From positions 248,001 to 312,000 of the forward strand of contig WGMG01000006.1 of assembly GCA_016125185.1 (NCBI GenBank): a stretch of DNA of 64,000 nucleotides, given 5' to 3'. The stretch is from Armatimonadota bacterium. Lineage in GTDB: Bacteria > Armatimonadota > Fimbriimonadia > Fimbriimonadales > Fimbriimonadaceae. Made by a program: the position numbers and the translations under genes. Positions within the stretch are counted from its first letter, which is position 1, and each line of letters starts with the position of its first letter. Below are positions 51,365-60,545 of the stretch, piece after piece. The notes beneath the pieces are model-generated. The model saw only the letters and a list, made by a program, of their open reading frames with translations. It did no database searches and had not been told where the DNA came from.

Positions 51365-54141
51365 GCGCCAACCGCCTCGCGATCCCGCCGGCTGAGGTAG
51401 ACCTTTTCGCCATCGACTTCGACCTCTTCGACATCTGGGCGTCGGACGCGGCTACGGACGCACTCGTGGTAAGGCGTTCGTTCGAATCGCACCTCGGAGT
51501 CGCCACTGTAGAGTTCGACCCAACTTGTTTTGAAGTAGTTCGCGAGGTCGGCGCGCGGGAACTGGTCGAGCGTCTCCTTGGTTTCGTCGTCAGTGGTGAT
51601 GTAGACGACAACCTCCTGGGCGTTCTTGATACCATCGGTGCCCTTGAAGGTTTCGAACGCACCGTTGACGGATTGCCGCACGGCCTGGAGGACCGAGAAG
51701 CGAACCTGGATGGCGGAAGCTTCGATGTCTTGGAGCCGGGACGAATCAGGTCGGGCGAAGGTCGATTCGTGGACCGAGTTGCAGGGCAGGCCCATCGTGT
51801 CGTGCATCTTCTTCCAGGATTCCTCGGCAGTGTGGACGAGGACAGGGGCGACGAGTTGGATGATCGCCTTGGCGACACGGAAGCAGGCTTCCTGGGTGCT
51901 TCGTCGGCGGGGGCTGTCCTCCTTATCGCAGTACATATGATCCTTGATTGCGTCGGAATAGAAGGACGAGAGCTGTTGGCGGCAGAAGTTGTGGACGGCC
52001 GACATGACGGCGCCGAAATCGAACTCTTCGTAGGAGGCGACGCAGTCGTCGATGAGCAGATCGGTCTGCTCGACGATCCATTCGTCGAGTTCGAAGAGCT
52101 GGGCCGAAGCCGAGCTTGGGCGGTAGCCCTTGAGGTTGCCGATGAGGAAGCGAAGGGCGTTGCGGACGTTGCGGTAGCTTTCGCCGAACTGCTTGAGGAG
52201 GTCGTCGGAGCAGGGGACGTCGTTGACGTAGTCCGTACCCGCGACCCAGTACCGCACGATATCCGCACCGTATTGGTCGGACGCGGCGACAGGATCGACC
52301 ACGTTACCCAGTCGCTTCGACATCTTGAGACCTTTGGCGTCGGTGACGAAGCCGTGAGTGAGGACGGCCTTATAGGGCGCGTGGTCACGGGTGGCCTGAC
52401 CGATGATCAGCGACGAGTTGAACCAACCGCGATGCTGGTCAGAGCCCTCCAGGTAGAGGTCGGCGGGCCACTGCTCCTGCCATTCCTTGTAGACGTTGCC
52501 TTCCAGGACGCAAAGCGAGGTTGAACCAGAGTCGAACCAGACGTCGAGGACGTCGGTCTCCTTGGTGAACTCGGTTTCGCCGGTCTCAGGGTGGGTGTAC
52601 TCGGACGGGAGGATTTCAGAGGCTTCTTTGGTGAACCAGGCATCGGAGCCCTCGCGCTCGACTAACTCGGCGACGAGTTCGATAGCGACGGGGTCCATGA
52701 CGGGGATGCGAGACTTGGCTCCGTAGAAGATCGGGATTCCAACGCCCCACGGCCGCTGGCGCGAGATGCACCAGTCGGGGCGATGCTTGATCATGGACTC
52801 GATGCGGGTTTGACCTTGCGGTGGATACCAGCGCACGGCGTCGATGCTCGTGAGCATTCGATGGCGGAGGTTGTCGTGTTCGAGGTTGACAAACCACTGT
52901 TCGGTGGCGCGGAAGATGATCGGCTGGCCGTCGCGCTCGGCGTATGGGTAGCTGTGCGAGTAGTCGTAGGCTTTGAGCAGGGCTCCGACCTGGGCGAGGC
53001 GATCGACCACGACGGTATCGCAGTTCTTATAGTAAACGCCTTCGAACTCACCGGCTTCGTGAGTCAGGACGCCTTTCTCGTCGACGGTGTTGGGCACGGG
53101 CAGACCGTAGGCTTGGCCCGTAAAGAAGTCGTCGCGACCGTGGCTGGGTGCCGTATGGACAACACCCGTACCGTCTTCGGTGGTGACGTAGTCGGCCATG
53201 ACGGCGATGCTCGGTTGGTCGAAAATCGGGTGCTTGAACTTCATGTTCTCGAAGTTGATGCCTTCGAGGACTTTGACGACCTTGGGCTCCTCCCATCCGA
53301 GCTCGGCTTCGAGCTTGGGGGCGAGGTCTTCCAGCACCAAGTAGTGGTCAAGGCCGACCTTGATAAGGGCGTACTTGAGTTCGGGATGGAAGGCGCAGGC
53401 GAGGTTAGCGGGAATGGTCCACGGGGTCGTGGTCCAGATGATGGTGTAAACGTTGTCGATGCCTTCGAAGAGCTTGTTTGGGTCCTCCAGCAAGGGGAAG
53501 CGAACATAGATCGCCTTGCTAACGTGGTCGTTGTAGACGATCTCGGTGTCGGCGAGGGCAGTTCGGCTGGTGGGGCTCCAGAGGGTGGGGCGCAGACCTT
53601 TGTAGACGTAGCCGCCAAGAACCAGGCGCTTGAAGGTGCGGACGATTTCGGCTTCGAACCGAAAGTCCATGGTGGTGTACGGCTTCTCCCAGAGGCCAAA
53701 GACGCCGAGGCGGCGGAACTGGTCCGACTGCACCTTCAGGTATTCGGCGGCGTGGTCGCGGCAAGCCTGACGAAGTTCGGGGATGGTCGGCGTAACCTTT
53801 TTGTCGGCGAACTTCTTCATGACGGCCTGCTCGATGGGGAGACCGTGGTTGTCGAAGCCGGGGACGTATGGCGTTCGATATCCCATCATGCACCGGCTTT
53901 TCACGACAAAATCCTTGAGGATTTTGTTCATGGCGGTGCCAATGTGGATGGGCGAGTTGGTGTAGGGCGGACCGTCGTGCAGGACGTAGACCGGCGCGGT
54001 CTTTCGCGCCTCTTGAAGCCGATGGTAAATCTTCTCGCTATCCCAAATAATTTGAATCTGCGGTTCCAGAGAAGGCAGATTTGCCTTCATCGGTATCGTC
54101 GCGTCAGCGTCCGGCAGATGGAGGGTAGCTTTGAAGTCCAT
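51361..54141 (-). CDS. ileS: Isoleucyl-tRNA synthetase
   Basis: 926 residues of class I synthetase. The HIGH box region is 'DGPPYTNSPIHIGTAMNKIL' (HIGT variant, seen in other IleRS), editing-domain blocks include 'IWTTTPWTIPANLACAF' and 'GTGVVHTAPSHGRDDF', and the second signature is 'LKMSKRLGNVVDP'. The anticodon-binding domain follows. The extreme C-terminus ('YHECVRSRVRRPDVEEVEVD') lacks the four-Cys zinc finger of E. coli-type IleRS. It charges tRNA-Ile. Co-transcribed with lspA. Confidence 0.95.
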   Translation of the reverse strand: MDFKATLHLPDADATIPMKANLPSLEPQIQIIWDSEKIYHRLQEARKTAPVYVLHDGPPYTNSPIHIGTAMNKILKDFVVKSRCMMGYRTPYVPGFDNHGLPIEQAVMKKFADKKVTPTIPELRQACRDHAAEYLKVQSDQFRRLGVFGLWEKPYTTMDFRFEAEIVRTFKRLVLGGYVYKGLRPTLWSPTSRTALADTEIVYNDHVSKAIYVRFPLLEDPNKLFEGIDNVYTIIWTTTPWTIPANLACAFHPELKYALIKVGLDHYLVLEDLAPKLEAELGWEEPKVVKVLEGINFENMKFKHPIFDQPSIAVMADYVTTEDGTGVVHTAPSHGRDDFFTGQAYGLPVPNTVDEKGVLTHEAGEFEGVYYKNCDTVVVDRLAQVGALLKAYDYSHSYPYAERDGQPIIFRATEQWFVNLEHDNLRHRMLTSIDAVRWYPPQGQTRIESMIKHRPDWCISRQRPWGVGIPIFYGAKSRIPVMDPVAIELVAELVEREGSDAWFTKEASEILPSEYTHPETGETEFTKETDVLDVWFDSGSTSLCVLEGNVYKEWQEQWPADLYLEGSDQHRGWFNSSLIIGQATRDHAPYKAVLTHGFVTDAKGLKMSKRLGNVVDPVAASDQYGADIVRYWVAGTDYVNDVPCSDDLLKQFGESYRNVRNALRFLIGNLKGYRPSSASAQLFELDEWIVEQTDLLIDDCVASYEEFDFGAVMSAVHNFCRQQLSSFYSDAIKDHMYCDKEDSPRRRSTQEACFRVAKAIIQLVAPVLVHTAEESWKKMHDTMGLPCNSVHESTFARPDSSRLQDIEASAIQVRFSVLQAVRQSVNGAFETFKGTDGIKNAQEVVVYITTDDETKETLDQFPRADLANYFKTSWVELYSGDSEVRFERTPYHECVRSRVRRPDVEEVEVDGEKVYLSRRDREAVGA

Positions 54142-54176
54142 TTGAACGCAAAAGTTTACCTTTGCGTGGTTCTTTG

Positions 54177-54461
54177 TTATTCTTTCGTCTCGACGTTGGC
54201 CGGGTTACAGGCACAGGTGGACTGGTCGCCCGTGCATTCCGTCGCGGTGGATTCCTCGGTTTTTGCGGGAGAAGGGGAATGCTTGGCGGAGTCGTTGACG
54301 TAGAAACCAGAACCTTTGAACATGATCGCGGTGGGTTGGATCAGGCGTTTTACGGTACCTTGAGAACCACACTTGCAATCTTTTAACGGGTCTTCGGTGA
54401 TCCTCTGCTCGACTTCATAGACTTCGTTGCAGGCGGAACATTCGTAAACGTAGGTTGGCAT
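54177..54461 (-). CDS. FmdB-type zinc-ribbon protein
   Basis: 94 residues starting 'MPTYVYECSACNEVYEVEQR', with a second Cys pair in 'DCKCGS': the FmdB zinc ribbon. 'AIMFKGSGFYVNDSA' after the ribbon is typical of the family. The C-terminal tail contains extra cysteines ('CTGDQSTCACN'). It lies just upstream of ileS on the same strand and is divergent from the TerC gene. Confidence 0.88.
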   Translation of the reverse strand: MPTYVYECSACNEVYEVEQRITEDPLKDCKCGSQGTVKRLIQPTAIMFKGSGFYVNDSAKHSPSPAKTEESTATECTGDQSTCACNPANVETKE

Positions 54462-54502
54462 AGGACGAAATACATTTTGAACGATTCACGGCGGGGAAGG
54501 AA

Positions 54503-55282
54503 ATGGTAGGACCGTGGGGCCAAGTGATCGAGGTCCGGGACCTCGCCAGCATTGCCGCTCTCGCCGTCCTCGAGGGTCTGCTGTCCGCCGACAACGCTTT
54601 GGTGCTGGCGATCATGGTCAAGCATCTACCGCACGATCGCCAGAAGAAGGCGCTTCTTTATGGCCTGGGCGGGGCGTTTGTGTTCCGTTTTTTGGCGATT
54701 CTGTTCGCCACGATTGTGCTGAAGCAGTGGTGGCTTCAGGCGCTAGGTGCGCTGTATCTGATGTTTGTGACCGGAAAGCACTTCTTTGGGGCGGCGGCGT
54801 GTCGAGACGTAAAGCCGGTCGAACGGGGCTTTTGGGCCACGGTGGTCGTGGTCGAGATTACCGACATCGCATTTGCGGTGGACTCGGTTTTGGCAGGCAT
54901 TACATTCGTTGGCAACGACCAAACGAAGATCTGGGTCGTGTTTTTCGGGGCGATCGTGGGCATTGTGCTGTTGCGGTTCGCGGCGAGCGTGTTCATTCGG
55001 TTGCTGGAGAAGTATCCGTCGCTGGACCATGTGGCGTACCTGCTGGTGGGCTGGGTCGGCGTGAAACTGGCGCTGATCTCGGGGAATTCGTGGTCGGAGG
55101 CGGACCCGACAAGGTTTCATATTCCCGAGCTTTCGCCGATGCTGTTTTGGACGGTGCTGTTGATCATCGCGATTGTGGGCGGGGTGTGGGCGATCCGACA
55201 CGAGGATCGGCTTCCTCCGGTCGAGGAGGAGGGTTCTATTGAGGAAGAGCCGGAGCGCGAGGTTTTGGAGCAGGGTCGGTGA
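54503..55282 (+). CDS. TerC/Alx family integral membrane protein
   Basis: 259 residues with about seven helices. The two TerC signatures are present: 'EGLLSADNALVLAIMVKHLP' and 'VEITDIAFAVDSVLAGITFV', each with acidic residues in the membrane. Members are implicated in manganese export and metal homeostasis during protein secretion. The ATG follows GGGGAAGGAA. Only 41 bp separate it from the divergent FmdB start, so there is no room for a manganese riboswitch leader. Confidence 0.92.
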   Translation: MVGPWGQVIEVRDLASIAALAVLEGLLSADNALVLAIMVKHLPHDRQKKALLYGLGGAFVFRFLAILFATIVLKQWWLQALGALYLMFVTGKHFFGAAACRDVKPVERGFWATVVVVEITDIAFAVDSVLAGITFVGNDQTKIWVVFFGAIVGIVLLRFAASVFIRLLEKYPSLDHVAYLLVGWVGVKLALISGNSWSEADPTRFHIPELSPMLFWTVLLIIAIVGGVWAIRHEDRLPPVEEEGSIEEEPEREVLEQGR

Positions 55283-55344
55283 TGGGCCTTCAGCGGTAAA
55301 CGGCTTTTGGGACTCACCCGGTTCGCTCACGAGTTCGCTTACCG

Positions 55345-55371
55345 GCCTCTCTAGCCAGAGAGGCATCTTTT
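55345..55371 (+). terminator. Probable terminator after the TerC gene
   Basis: GCCTCTCT (55345-55352) and AGAGAGGC (55357-55364) form a perfect 8-bp stem with a 4-base loop, followed by ATCTTTT. Confidence 0.7.
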
Positions 55372-55476
55372 GCTGGCCGAAATTTGATAGATGAGACGAT
55401 CTCGATCCTAAAGGATCGGAAATCCTTGCGGCGGACTCCAATTTGTTTGGGATAGGGGTATCGTTTGCTTTGGCTT

Positions 55477-56553
55477 ATGTCGAAAAAGTTACGAATTGGA
55501 ATTATCGGCTCGGGTGGGATCGCCCAGGGCTGTCATATGAGAGGGTATGCCACGATGCCTGATCTTTGTGAGATGGTGGCGGTTTGCGACGTTAACGAAA
55601 AGATTGCGAAGGAAGCGGCAGAAAAGTACGGAGTCGGCAAGGTTTACACCGACTACAAAGAGATGCTGGCAGCGGGAGAGGTCGATGCCGTCTCGGTCGC
55701 TACTCCTAACAAGTTTCACAAAGATCCGACTATCGACGCTTTGAATGCAGGCGTCCACGTTTTGTGCGAAAAGCCGCTGGCGATGAATGCGGCAGAAGCG
55801 AAGGAAATGTGCGCGGCGGCGCGCGAGAGCGGCAAGATTCTGCAGGTCGCGCTCCAGAGCCGATTCAGCGGTCCGGGCCGATTCATGAAGTCCTACATCG
55901 ATGAGGGCAACATGGGTGACATTTATTTTGCGCGCGCCCAAGCTCTGCGCCGACGTGGCGTGCCCCACTGGGGAGTCTTCATCGACAAAGAAAAGCAGGG
56001 CGGCGGTCCCCTGATCGACATCGGCGTCCACATCCTCGACTTCACGCTGTTCCTGATGGGCTACCCGAAGCCGGTGAGCGCGAGCGGTAAGACTTGGGAC
56101 ATGCTGGGCAAGAACCCCGAACTGACCAACAACTTTGGCGAGTACGACCGATCGAAGTTCACGGTTGAAGACTTCGCAGTGGGCCTGATCAAGTTTGACA
56201 ACGGCGCGGTGGTCTCGCTGGAGAGCTCGTTCATGGCGAACATCGGCGACGGTGACTCGATGCGGACACAACTGTTCGGAACCAAGGCGGGCGCAAACGT
56301 GAAGATTTGGGGCGACGACCCGATCGAAATCTACACCGAGAGCAACAAGCAACTCTTCGATATGAAGCCGCGCAACGTGCCGCACGTCGAGTCGGCGCAC
56401 ACGGCCGAAGTGGTCGCGTTTGTGAACGCGATTTTGGAAGGGAAGGAGTCGCCGGTGCCCGGTCTGAACGGACTGATCCTCAACGCGATCTTCGACGCGC
56501 TCTACAAGAGTAGCGAGACGGGCCGCGAAGAGTTGGTCGACGTCTCGTATTGA
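55477..56553 (+). CDS. Gfo/Idh/MocA family oxidoreductase
   Basis: 358 residues from the ATG at 55477. N-terminal Rossmann fold 'LRIGIIGSGGIAQGCHM', then 'VDAVSVATPNKFHKDPTIDA' and the family block 'GVHVLCEKPLAMNAAEAKEM' with the EKP catalytic Lys. The C-terminal domain has 'GGGPLIDIGVHILDFTLFLM' with the conserved D..H. These NAD(P) enzymes oxidise sugars, inositols or similar polyols. It is one of two such genes within 2.5 kb, separated by a small lipoprotein gene. Confidence 0.93.
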   Translation: MSKKLRIGIIGSGGIAQGCHMRGYATMPDLCEMVAVCDVNEKIAKEAAEKYGVGKVYTDYKEMLAAGEVDAVSVATPNKFHKDPTIDALNAGVHVLCEKPLAMNAAEAKEMCAAARESGKILQVALQSRFSGPGRFMKSYIDEGNMGDIYFARAQALRRRGVPHWGVFIDKEKQGGGPLIDIGVHILDFTLFLMGYPKPVSASGKTWDMLGKNPELTNNFGEYDRSKFTVEDFAVGLIKFDNGAVVSLESSFMANIGDGDSMRTQLFGTKAGANVKIWGDDPIEIYTESNKQLFDMKPRNVPHVESAHTAEVVAFVNAILEGKESPVPGLNGLILNAIFDALYKSSETGREELVDVSY

Positions 56554-56567
56554 GGTAACTTATTAAC

Positions 56568-56933
56568 GTGAAGGCATGGACCGCTGTTCCCATCGTTCTC
56601 TTTGTTCTGATCGCATCGTCGGGATGTCGATTTAAGAGCCCAGAGAGCTTCCAGAGTGCAACGACGAAGATCGAATACCCCGCGACGATTAAGGGTGATA
56701 AGTATTCGAACGGAGGCGAAGCTAGCGCTACCGGAGGAACCAAGGTTACGACCCAATACGGCGCAGGCGCCAAGACGGGGCCGGGCACGACGATGGACAC
56801 CCAGCGCGACCAACCGGCTATGGGAACCGGCACTCGACCGGGTGAAAACCCTGGCGTGGGAACGCCGAACGGACCGGCCTATCAGGGCAATCCGAGCGAC
56901 TTCCAGGCCTCGACCGGCGGCAACCGAGGTTAA
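56568..56933 (+). CDS. Small Gly/Thr-rich lipoprotein
   Basis: 121 residues from a GTG at 56568 with a lipobox ('VPIVLFVLIASSGCRFKSPE'). The mature part is Gly, Thr, Asn and Pro rich and looks disordered. It lies 14 bp after one Gfo/Idh/MocA gene and 19 bp before another, so all three are probably co-transcribed. No family is recognised. Confidence 0.65.
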   Translation: MKAWTAVPIVLFVLIASSGCRFKSPESFQSATTKIEYPATIKGDKYSNGGEASATGGTKVTTQYGAGAKTGPGTTMDTQRDQPAMGTGTRPGENPGVGTPNGPAYQGNPSDFQASTGGNRG

Positions 56934-56952
56934 TTTCTAGGACATCTGAACC

Positions 56953-57957
56953 ATGGCTCGATTGGGACTCATGGGCTGTGGTTCGGTGGCCGATTTTGGG
57001 CATTTGCCCGCTATTCAACGCATCCCCGAATTGGAGATTGCGGCTTTGTTCGACCCGGTCCCTGGGCGGGCAAAAATGTACGCAGAGAAGTTTGGCGGGG
57101 TCCCTTTCACTAGCGAAGAAGAGTTCTTTGCCAGCGGCCTCGATGCGGTTGTGGTCGCATCCCCGCTTTTCACCCACCACGATAACGTGATGCAGTGCGC
57201 CGAGCACGGCGTTCATGTGCTGTGCGAAAAGCCGATCGCCACCAACGAGGACGAGGCGGCGGACATGATCGCGGTGATGGAGGACAGCGGGAAGGGGTTC
57301 TTTGTCGGGTTTGTTTACCGATTCAGCCATTCGGCGCTTCAGCTCAAGCATTGGATTCAGGAGGGCGTGATCGGGAAGGTGAAGCACCTCCGAATGGTTT
57401 ATATGTGGAACCTGCACGGCCAATGGATGCAGGACGGAAAAGGGAAGTGGATCGTCAGCCCGATGTGGGAGGGGCGAATGATCGAGGGCGGTCCGTTGAT
57501 CGACTGCGGCGTGCATCAAATCGACCTTTGCCGATGGATGACGGGCTTGGAGATCAAGTCATGGGATGGGTTTGGGACGTGGGTTTCCAACTATGAGGCG
57601 CCGGACCATGTGGTGGCGCACCTTCAGCTTGAGAATGGTGTGACGGCTTCGATCGAAGTGAGCTTTACGTATGGGCACACCGTTCGTGATCCGCGGTCGG
57701 TGTTTACGTACGAAGTGATCGGTACGGGCGGGTTGGCGCGGTTTGACCGCGATGGGTATCTACTGGAGGTTCGAGACGGTCAGGGTGTGCATACGGTTCC
57801 AGGGTCGGGCGAGAAGAACTTTGACGGGATGTACCTTCAGTTCGCCGAGTTTTTGCGCACCGGGCATACAGGAGATTTGGCGACGCCGCAGGATGCGATG
57901 ATCGCGACGGAAATCGCGGTGGATTGTACGGATAAGGCAATTCAGAAGCGGGGCTAA
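56953..57957 (+). CDS. Gfo/Idh/MocA family oxidoreductase
   Basis: 334 residues: Rossmann start 'ARLGLMGCGSVADFGHLPAI', 'GLDAVVVASPLFTHHDNVMQ', the catalytic block 'GVHVLCEKPIATNEDEA', and 'GGPLIDCGVHQIDLCRWMTG' in the C-terminal domain. NAD(P)-dependent sugar or polyol dehydrogenase of unknown substrate. It differs clearly from the 55477 enzyme, so the pair is an old duplication or separate acquisition. Confidence 0.92.
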   Translation: MARLGLMGCGSVADFGHLPAIQRIPELEIAALFDPVPGRAKMYAEKFGGVPFTSEEEFFASGLDAVVVASPLFTHHDNVMQCAEHGVHVLCEKPIATNEDEAADMIAVMEDSGKGFFVGFVYRFSHSALQLKHWIQEGVIGKVKHLRMVYMWNLHGQWMQDGKGKWIVSPMWEGRMIEGGPLIDCGVHQIDLCRWMTGLEIKSWDGFGTWVSNYEAPDHVVAHLQLENGVTASIEVSFTYGHTVRDPRSVFTYEVIGTGGLARFDRDGYLLEVRDGQGVHTVPGSGEKNFDGMYLQFAEFLRTGHTGDLATPQDAMIATEIAVDCTDKAIQKRG

Positions 57958-58225
57958 GAGTTTGTTTGGCGGTCGTAACGACCGGGTCGCCCCGATTCCG
58001 TTTCACTCCATTTCCCTCGCTTTGCTCGGCGGGGTCTTCGACTTCGCTCCTCGGACTTTTCAGCTATGACGGCTGTCCAGGGGTCTACGTTTCGCTTCGA
58101 CGCCCTGGCTACCAGCTATGACCCGCTGGGTCACGGGAGTCAAGCGAGATTGGGTGGAACGGGGATGAAGCTGGAGAAGCTGGGACTATCTGGCTAGTCC
58201 GGTGGCTTAATGATACAATGCGATT
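57958..58225. other. 268-bp intergenic region with short dispersed repeats
   Basis: No gene is seen. It holds a direct repeat CAGCTATGAC (58061-58070, 58113-58122) and, between the copies, an inverted pair CCAGGG (58077-58082) / CCCTGG (58103-58108). The stretch CGGGGTCTTCGACTTCGCT (58030-58048) closely matches CGGGGTCTTCGCTTCGCT (43789-43806), which lies beside the heptamer arrays. Confidence 0.5.
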
Positions 58226-58771
58226 ATGAAAGCGTGGTTTTTGATGCCCGTTGCTCTTCTCGTCATTGGCTGTTCGAGTTCTTCTGGTACATCATCCGAC
58301 ACGCATACGATTGGCGATGCGATGTCTTCGTCCAGTGATTCGAGCGGAACCAAGGATGCGGCCAATATGGAGGCGGATAAGACGCGTGAAAAATCGATGA
58401 CGGGCCCAGACGCGGCGTCTACTTCGGGCGAGAAGAAGTTTGAGGACGACGTTTTCAAGGTGCCGATCTATGCGGGCGCAAAGGAAATGCCCTACACTCG
58501 CCTCATGATGGATACGGACGCATCGAAGAGCTATAACTGCACTTTTCAATCCAGTGACGATCCCGACAAGATCGCCGACTTTTATAAGACGGAAGCGGCC
58601 AAGGTCGGTAAGGTGGTCGATTTGTCGGTTGGATCGAAGCCTGGCACTGGTTTTCGGGTGGTTGCGGCCGATGTAACTGACAACGAAAAGCTTCAGATTC
58701 AGATCATGAAGAATCCGAAGGATGGCATCAGCGCTATTTCCATGCACTACATTATCACGAAGAAGAAGTAG
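58226..58771 (+). CDS. Lipoprotein of unknown function
   Basis: 181 residues with a lipobox ('MKAWFLMPVALLVIGCSSSS'), a Ser/Thr/Asp-rich linker, and a C-terminal globular domain: 'FKVPIYAGAKEMPYTRLMMD' and 'FQSSDDPDKIADFYKTEAAK'. The latter pattern ('vPiYPgA...sssDdpdkVvaFYk') is seen in many bacterial lipoproteins of unknown role. Confidence 0.7.
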   Translation: MKAWFLMPVALLVIGCSSSSGTSSDTHTIGDAMSSSSDSSGTKDAANMEADKTREKSMTGPDAASTSGEKKFEDDVFKVPIYAGAKEMPYTRLMMDTDASKSYNCTFQSSDDPDKIADFYKTEAAKVGKVVDLSVGSKPGTGFRVVAADVTDNEKLQIQIMKNPKDGISAISMHYIITKKK

Positions 58772-58797
58772 CCGGGCCGCGCAAGTAAACTAAGGGC

Positions 58798-59643
58798 ATG
58801 AGCGTTTGGCTACCTCCGGTGCCGTATGGTTGGGAGGACCTGGTTAGCAATGCCCTTTGCGAAGACATTGGGACGGGCGATGTCTCGGCGGCGAATCTGC
58901 CGCATGGCCGCATGGCGGAATGGTATATCGAGGCTCAAGGCTCGGGCGTGGTTTGCGGACTTGGCATCGTTGAAAGTCTGATGCAACCGACGGAGGACAA
59001 CGAATCCATCTCCTTTTTTGCTCGCGACGGCGATGAAGTTGTGCCAAGCAAGATCGTGGCCAAGGGCGTTTTGGCAGCCTCGGATGCTCTGCAGTACGAG
59101 CGAACGGCTCTCAACTTTTTGATGCATATGAGTGGGGTGGCGACGGCGACTCACCAGTTTGTGGAGAAGGTGGAGGGCACCAAGGCGCGGATCGTCGATA
59201 CTCGGAAAACCCTGCCTGGTCTGCGGCTCCTGCAGAAGTATGCAGTGCGATGCGGTGGCGGGGCCAACCACCGAATGGGGTTATACGACGCGGTGATGAT
59301 CAAGGACAACCACATTCAGGCGCATGGCTCGATCACGAATGCGGTGACGGCGGTGAGAAGCGGGCTTGGCCATATGATTAAGATTGAGATCGAGTGTGAG
59401 ACCGAGGATCAGGTTCGTGAAGCGCTGCAGTCTCGGTGCGAAGTGGTGATGCTGGACAATATGGTTCCGGCGGAGATGGCGCAGATCGTGCACCGATATG
59501 CAGGACAGGCGGTTTTTGAGGCAAGCGGAGGGGTGAACCTGGAGACGGTTCGGGAGATCGCGGAGACCGGTGTCGATGTGATTTCGGTGGGTTCGATCAC
59601 GCACTCGGTGCCGTCGCTGTCGTTCCATATGGAGCTTTCGTGA
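58798..59643 (+). CDS. nadC: Nicotinate-nucleotide pyrophosphorylase (carboxylating)
   Basis: 281 residues with QPRTase motifs: 'NALCEDIGTGDVSAANLP', 'YERTALNFLMHMSGVAT', 'VDTRKTLPGLRLLQKYAVRC', 'GGGANHRMGLYDAVMIKDNH' and 'VISVGSITHSVPSLSFHMEL'. It makes nicotinate mononucleotide from quinolinate and PRPP in de novo NAD synthesis. The stop overlaps the GTG start of birA. nadA and nadB are not in the window. Confidence 0.96.
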   Translation: MSVWLPPVPYGWEDLVSNALCEDIGTGDVSAANLPHGRMAEWYIEAQGSGVVCGLGIVESLMQPTEDNESISFFARDGDEVVPSKIVAKGVLAASDALQYERTALNFLMHMSGVATATHQFVEKVEGTKARIVDTRKTLPGLRLLQKYAVRCGGGANHRMGLYDAVMIKDNHIQAHGSITNAVTAVRSGLGHMIKIEIECETEDQVREALQSRCEVVMLDNMVPAEMAQIVHRYAGQAVFEASGGVNLETVREIAETGVDVISVGSITHSVPSLSFHMELS

Positions 59644-60320
59644 CCCTTTCCGGTCCGGTCGTCTACCTGCCTTCGGTTCACTCCACCCAGGATGAGATCA
59701 AGAAGACGTTGACCGGGCTGGTATGGACAACGGACCAAACGGCAGGACGTGGCCGATTCGACCGGAAGTGGCATTCAGAGGCGGGGAAGGGGTTGGCGGT
59801 GTCGATCGCGTTTCCCGAATATCGGGGTTTTGCGCGGCCTTATCTGATCAGTATGTGGATCTGCCTGGGGCTGGCTGAGGAATTCGGGCTTCGGATTCAG
59901 TGGCCCAACGACTTGGTTTTGAACCGAAAAAAGGTGTCGGGGGTGCTGACGGAGGTGGTGGACGAGGTTCCGGTTGTCGGGATTGGGATCAACGTTGGGC
60001 CGATGACTTTTCCTGAGGAACTGTCATTGCGGGCGACGAGCTTTGCCAATGAAGGGCACCTGCTGGCGTCGGTCGAGGATGTGTTTTCGCGGTTTTTGTC
60101 GGTCCTGGAGCGGTTACCTGCGGTGCCTTCGACGTGGGCCGGAGTGGAGCCGACCTGGCAGCGGTTCGACGACACGGAGGGGAAGGTTTTTCGTTTGCAC
60201 GACGGGCGCGTCGGGATCGCGCGCGGGATTTCGTCGGAAGGCGAGTTGATTTGGAGCGGGGATGGCGGGGAGCAGAGGGTGCCCTTTGCCGAGGCGCTGT
60301 GGGGCGTGAGCGCGAGTTAG
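59640..60320 (+). CDS. birA: Biotin--[acetyl-CoA-carboxylase] ligase
   Basis: 226 residues starting at a GTG that overlaps the nadC stop. The catalytic biotin loop 'TDQTAGRGRFDRKWHS' and the blocks 'IQWPNDLVLNRKKVSGVLTE' and 'VGIGINVG' define biotin protein ligase. The N-terminal DNA-binding domain of E. coli BirA is absent, so it is a monofunctional type. It would charge the biotin carrier encoded at 34376 among other targets. A C-terminal domain ('GKVFRLHDGRVGIARGISSE') is present. Confidence 0.93.
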   Translation: MTLSGPVVYLPSVHSTQDEIKKTLTGLVWTTDQTAGRGRFDRKWHSEAGKGLAVSIAFPEYRGFARPYLISMWICLGLAEEFGLRIQWPNDLVLNRKKVSGVLTEVVDEVPVVGIGINVGPMTFPEELSLRATSFANEGHLLASVEDVFSRFLSVLERLPAVPSTWAGVEPTWQRFDDTEGKVFRLHDGRVGIARGISSEGELIWSGDGGEQRVPFAEALWGVSAS

Positions 60321-60545
60321 GGTTTTAACTATCTGCATAGTCTTCGTCTACGGTCTACCCGAAGTTAGCGGAATTTAGGTTTTGGTTCCTTAGCCTCAGA
60401 AACTCAGCTTTGGCCATAGTAGTCCTGGACTCCTTCCTCGGCACTGAGTCAGAGACAGCGCGACCCCTAAGCTGTCAGGTCCATTCTCATCTGCAATTGC
60501 AATCAATATTGAATGCCCGGGCTCGTAGAGGGCCATTCGGATAGA

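Noticed and set aside
51466-52524. 352-codon open frame on the plus strand
   Set aside because: It lies wholly antisense to ileS, which has complete synthetase motifs; the frame's composition is the mirror of ileS codon bias.
52783-54303. 506-codon open frame on the plus strand
   Set aside because: Antisense shadow of the N-terminal two thirds of ileS and of the FmdB gene; Val/Gly/Asp-rich with no recognisable domain.
54462-54502. Manganese (yybP-ykoY) riboswitch upstream of terC
   Set aside because: Only 41 bp separate the divergent starts, too short for the aptamer.
55489-56400. 303-codon open frame on the minus strand
   Set aside because: Antisense to a clear Gfo/Idh/MocA dehydrogenase; Arg/His/Val-rich as expected for a shadow.
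60321-60545. Attachment-site duplicate of the tRNA-Gly 3' end left of the restriction-like gene
   Set aside because: I looked for the tRNA terminal sequence (tggagcgggcaacgagattc) in this stretch and found no match, so integration at the tRNA is unproven.
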